From positions 61,505-125,504 of the forward strand of contig NZ_LJPW01000173.1 of the NCBI RefSeq assembly GCF_001400735.1: a stretch of 64,000 nt of DNA. The letters are read 5' to 3'. The stretch is from Pseudomonas caricapapayae. GTDB lineage: Bacteria > Pseudomonadota > Gammaproteobacteria > Pseudomonadales > Pseudomonadaceae. The notes beneath the pieces were generated by a model that was not told the DNA's origin, did not search any database, and saw only the letters and a program-made list of their open reading frames with translations. The translations under genes were made by a program, and so were the position numbers. How positions within the stretch are numbered: the first letter of the stretch is position 1; each line of letters opens with the position of its first letter. This document shows, in pieces, positions 62,572 to 64,000 of this stretch.

Positions 62572-63024
62572 TTATCCTGTTGCTCCTGACTGAAAATGAG
62601 GAAGCCAGTCGTCTATGCAGCGCGAAAGCTGCGCGTAGGTCCGTTCGAAAGCGGAGGCAGGCCGTCGGTAAGGGTCAGCTACGTCGAGCGGCTGCTGCCA
62701 TTGACCGATCAGAAAGGCTTTGCCGCGTACTTCGGGTGCGAGGTCGAGAACGTCGGAAAAATGCGCTTGTTCCATCAGCAGAATCAGATCTGCCTGGCGC
62801 AGCAGTTCGCGATTCATCTGGCGCGCGGCATGGCGCTGAGGTTGTACCTTGTGCGACTGCAGAACCGCCCGCGCCGCCGGGTCGATGGAGCTGCCCGACA
62901 ACGCAGCAATGCCTGCCGACTGAACACGCACCTGCGTCGCTTCCAGGCGCTGCTGCAGCATCGCAGCGGCCATCGGGCTGCGGCAAATGTTGCCGACACA
63001 TATCACCAGCACGCTACTGAACAT
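62572..63024 (-). CDS. Low-molecular-weight protein tyrosine phosphatase (Wzb-like)
   Basis: 150 residues. The active-site loop CVGNICRS at 9-16 gives nucleophile Cys9 and Arg15, and the general acid Asp117 sits in VADPYRRP. It would dephosphorylate the C-terminal tyrosine cluster of the neighbouring Wzc-like kinase and so control polymer assembly. Its stop (TAA) directly touches the kinase start codon. It overlaps the upstream glycosyltransferase by 11 nt. Confidence 0.92.
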   Translation of the reverse strand: MFSSVLVICVGNICRSPMAAAMLQQRLEATQVRVQSAGIAALSGSSIDPAARAVLQSHKVQPQRHAARQMNRELLRQADLILLMEQAHFSDVLDLAPEVRGKAFLIGQWQQPLDVADPYRRPASAFERTYAQLSRCIDDWLPHFQSGATG

Positions 63025-63949
63025 GAGATTTGCCCGTGGTCGGCAACAGGCGTCTGCCCAGGTTGACGAGCACGTTGCCTGCCACTTTCCACAAGGTTTG
63101 CAGCTTGTGACGGGGTGCGAGTGCGGCGAGTGACAGGGACACCGTCTGCATCAGGAAGTGTTCGTACAGAGACTGATTGCCCAGGCGGTAGTAATAATTG
63201 GCCAGGCTTGAGCAGGTCTGCAGGTTCATGTGCAGCTTGCGTTTGTCACTGCGCATGGAAAACACTCCGCCGGGGTGCATGCGATAGGCGGCGGGCTTGA
63301 TCTGCGCCATGAATTTGCCTTTGCCGTAGGCACCCAGCAATGACCACCAGCACATATCGTTCAGCGGTGCGTTGCACAGGCTCAATTCAGGTGGCAGCGT
63401 GCTGAACACATTGCGAAAGCACACAGTGAGCGTTGACAGACGCCTGGCCTGTTGCAGCTCCAGCGCCGTAGCGTCGGTGCGCAAAGAGCCTTGCAGTTGC
63501 ACGCCATACTGACCGTGCTCGTCAAAGGCGAACGCATCGTGGTAAGTGATGACGTAATCAGGATGGCGTTCGAGAAAGTCTACTTGCAGTTGCAGTTTTC
63601 GCGGATCAGTCCAGTAGTCGTCGGCTTCGCAGTAGGCGATGTAACGGCCGCGAGCTTCGGCAAACAGACCCGGAACGCAAGGTGCGCCCTGGCGGTACTG
63701 ATTGACCTGCTGATAGAAGGGCCGAATGATCGTCGGATGCCGCTCGGCATAATGCGCAATGATGCAGGCAGTACCGTCTGTGGACGCATCGTCGTTGATC
63801 AGGATTTCGAAGTTGAAATCGGTCTGCTGTGACAGGAACCCTTCCAGCGCCTGGGCAACGAAGGCCTCCTGGTTGTAGGCGGGGCAGATGATGCTCAACA
63901 ACGGCGGTTCCAGGCGGGGCTCGCCGGTATTTTTTGCAGTGTCGTCCAT
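63014..63949 (-). CDS. Glycosyltransferase family 2
   Basis: 311 residues, first complete gene of the visible operon. GT-A motifs: LLSIICPAYNQEAFVAQALE near 17-36, ILINDDASTDGT near 49-60 and YIAYCEADDYWTDPRKLQLQ near 108-127 with the metal-binding Asp pair. The C-terminal region is helical. Transfers one sugar of the repeat unit; the donor is unknown. Its 3' end overlaps the phosphatase gene. Confidence 0.88.
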   Translation of the reverse strand: MDDTAKNTGEPRLEPPLLSIICPAYNQEAFVAQALEGFLSQQTDFNFEILINDDASTDGTACIIAHYAERHPTIIRPFYQQVNQYRQGAPCVPGLFAEARGRYIAYCEADDYWTDPRKLQLQVDFLERHPDYVITYHDAFAFDEHGQYGVQLQGSLRTDATALELQQARRLSTLTVCFRNVFSTLPPELSLCNAPLNDMCWWSLLGAYGKGKFMAQIKPAAYRMHPGGVFSMRSDKRKLHMNLQTCSSLANYYYRLGNQSLYEHFLMQTVSLSLAALAPRHKLQTLWKVAGNVLVNLGRRLLPTTGKSHVQ

Positions 63950-63952
63950 GGC

Positions 63953-64000
63953 TCAAGTACTCGGTTTACTGAACAAAACGTAGATTTTCGACGCCAGCGG
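63953..64000 (-). other. Possible 3' end of an upstream polysaccharide gene
   Basis: One minus-strand frame runs from the window edge to a TGA at 63955-63953 (PLASKIYVLFSKPST), 3 bases before the next start. A second frame ends at TAA 63964-63962. Either could be the tail of an upstream operon gene; the data here do not decide. Confidence 0.3.

Overview
The window looks like a chromosomal segment of a fluorescent Pseudomonas, most likely of the P. syringae group. The reasons are high-GC coding with dense same-strand operons, a complete proteobacterial-type inositol (iol) locus under an RpiR-type regulator, an SfnR/MsuD sulfonate pair, a Ku-LigD pair, an AB-fused Mrp antiporter and a short-hairpin REP-like intergenic mosaic. 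The species call is an inference from gene content. No tRNA, rRNA, CRISPR array, insertion sequence, integrase or plasmid gene was seen.

Layout. 1-3.7 kb: a left-truncated cytochrome b561 gene (-), then an overlapping trio (+) resembling E. coli ybhP-clsB-ybhN. 3.7-20.3 kb: myo-inositol catabolism. A divergent RpiR regulator faces iolC-iolE-iolB-mmsA-iolI-iolD-iolG, two accessory genes (IolH-like and IolW-like), and an ibpA-iatA-iatP ABC importer. Dyads of the form TGGAA-N6-TTCCA lie in front of both the catabolic and the transport units. 20.5-25.7 kb: a DksA2-like protein, a chemoreceptor with a cytoplasmic C-terminal region, an orphan DUF2235 (Tle-type) lipase-like gene, a small DUF2789 gene and an unrecognised protein. 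25.7-31.8 kb: a six-gene Mrp antiporter operon (-) with a 1 or 4 nt overlap at every junction. 31.9-37.4 kb: an EamA exporter divergent from an HTH-cupin regulator, a YdhS-like FAD protein, a REP-like mosaic, and sfnR-msuD (-). 37.7-42.7 kb: ku-ligD (+) converging on pssA (-). 43-52.2 kb: glpQ, a 2-hydroxyacid dehydrogenase, a CTP-synthase-like amidotransferase overlapping an ABM monooxygenase, an acetoacetate/short-chain fatty acid block (atoE, two CoA-transferase subunits, divergent LysR), a small lipoprotein, a LysE exporter and an SsuE-like flavin reductase. 52.4-64 kb: an exopolysaccharide operon (-) that runs off the right edge. It encodes glycosyltransferases, a Wzb-like phosphatase, a Wzc-like tyrosine kinase with a frameshift, an RfaH-like antiterminator, a WcaJ/PslA-type initiating transferase and a Wza-like export lipoprotein.

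How the genes work together. The iol block takes inositol from uptake (IbpA/IatAP) through IolG, IolE, IolD, IolB, IolC and MmsA to acetyl-CoA-level products. The IolH- and IolW-like genes probably widen use of stereoisomers. The right-hand block is a Wzx/Wzy-type polysaccharide assembly line; the flippase and polymerase are not in the window. Membrane-lipid genes (clsB, pssA, glpQ) recur but are not one operon. The most notable signals are the wzc frameshift, the His-to-Gln change in the amidotransferase, the paired IolR-type dyads, and the orphan DUF2235 gene with its AT-rich leader.
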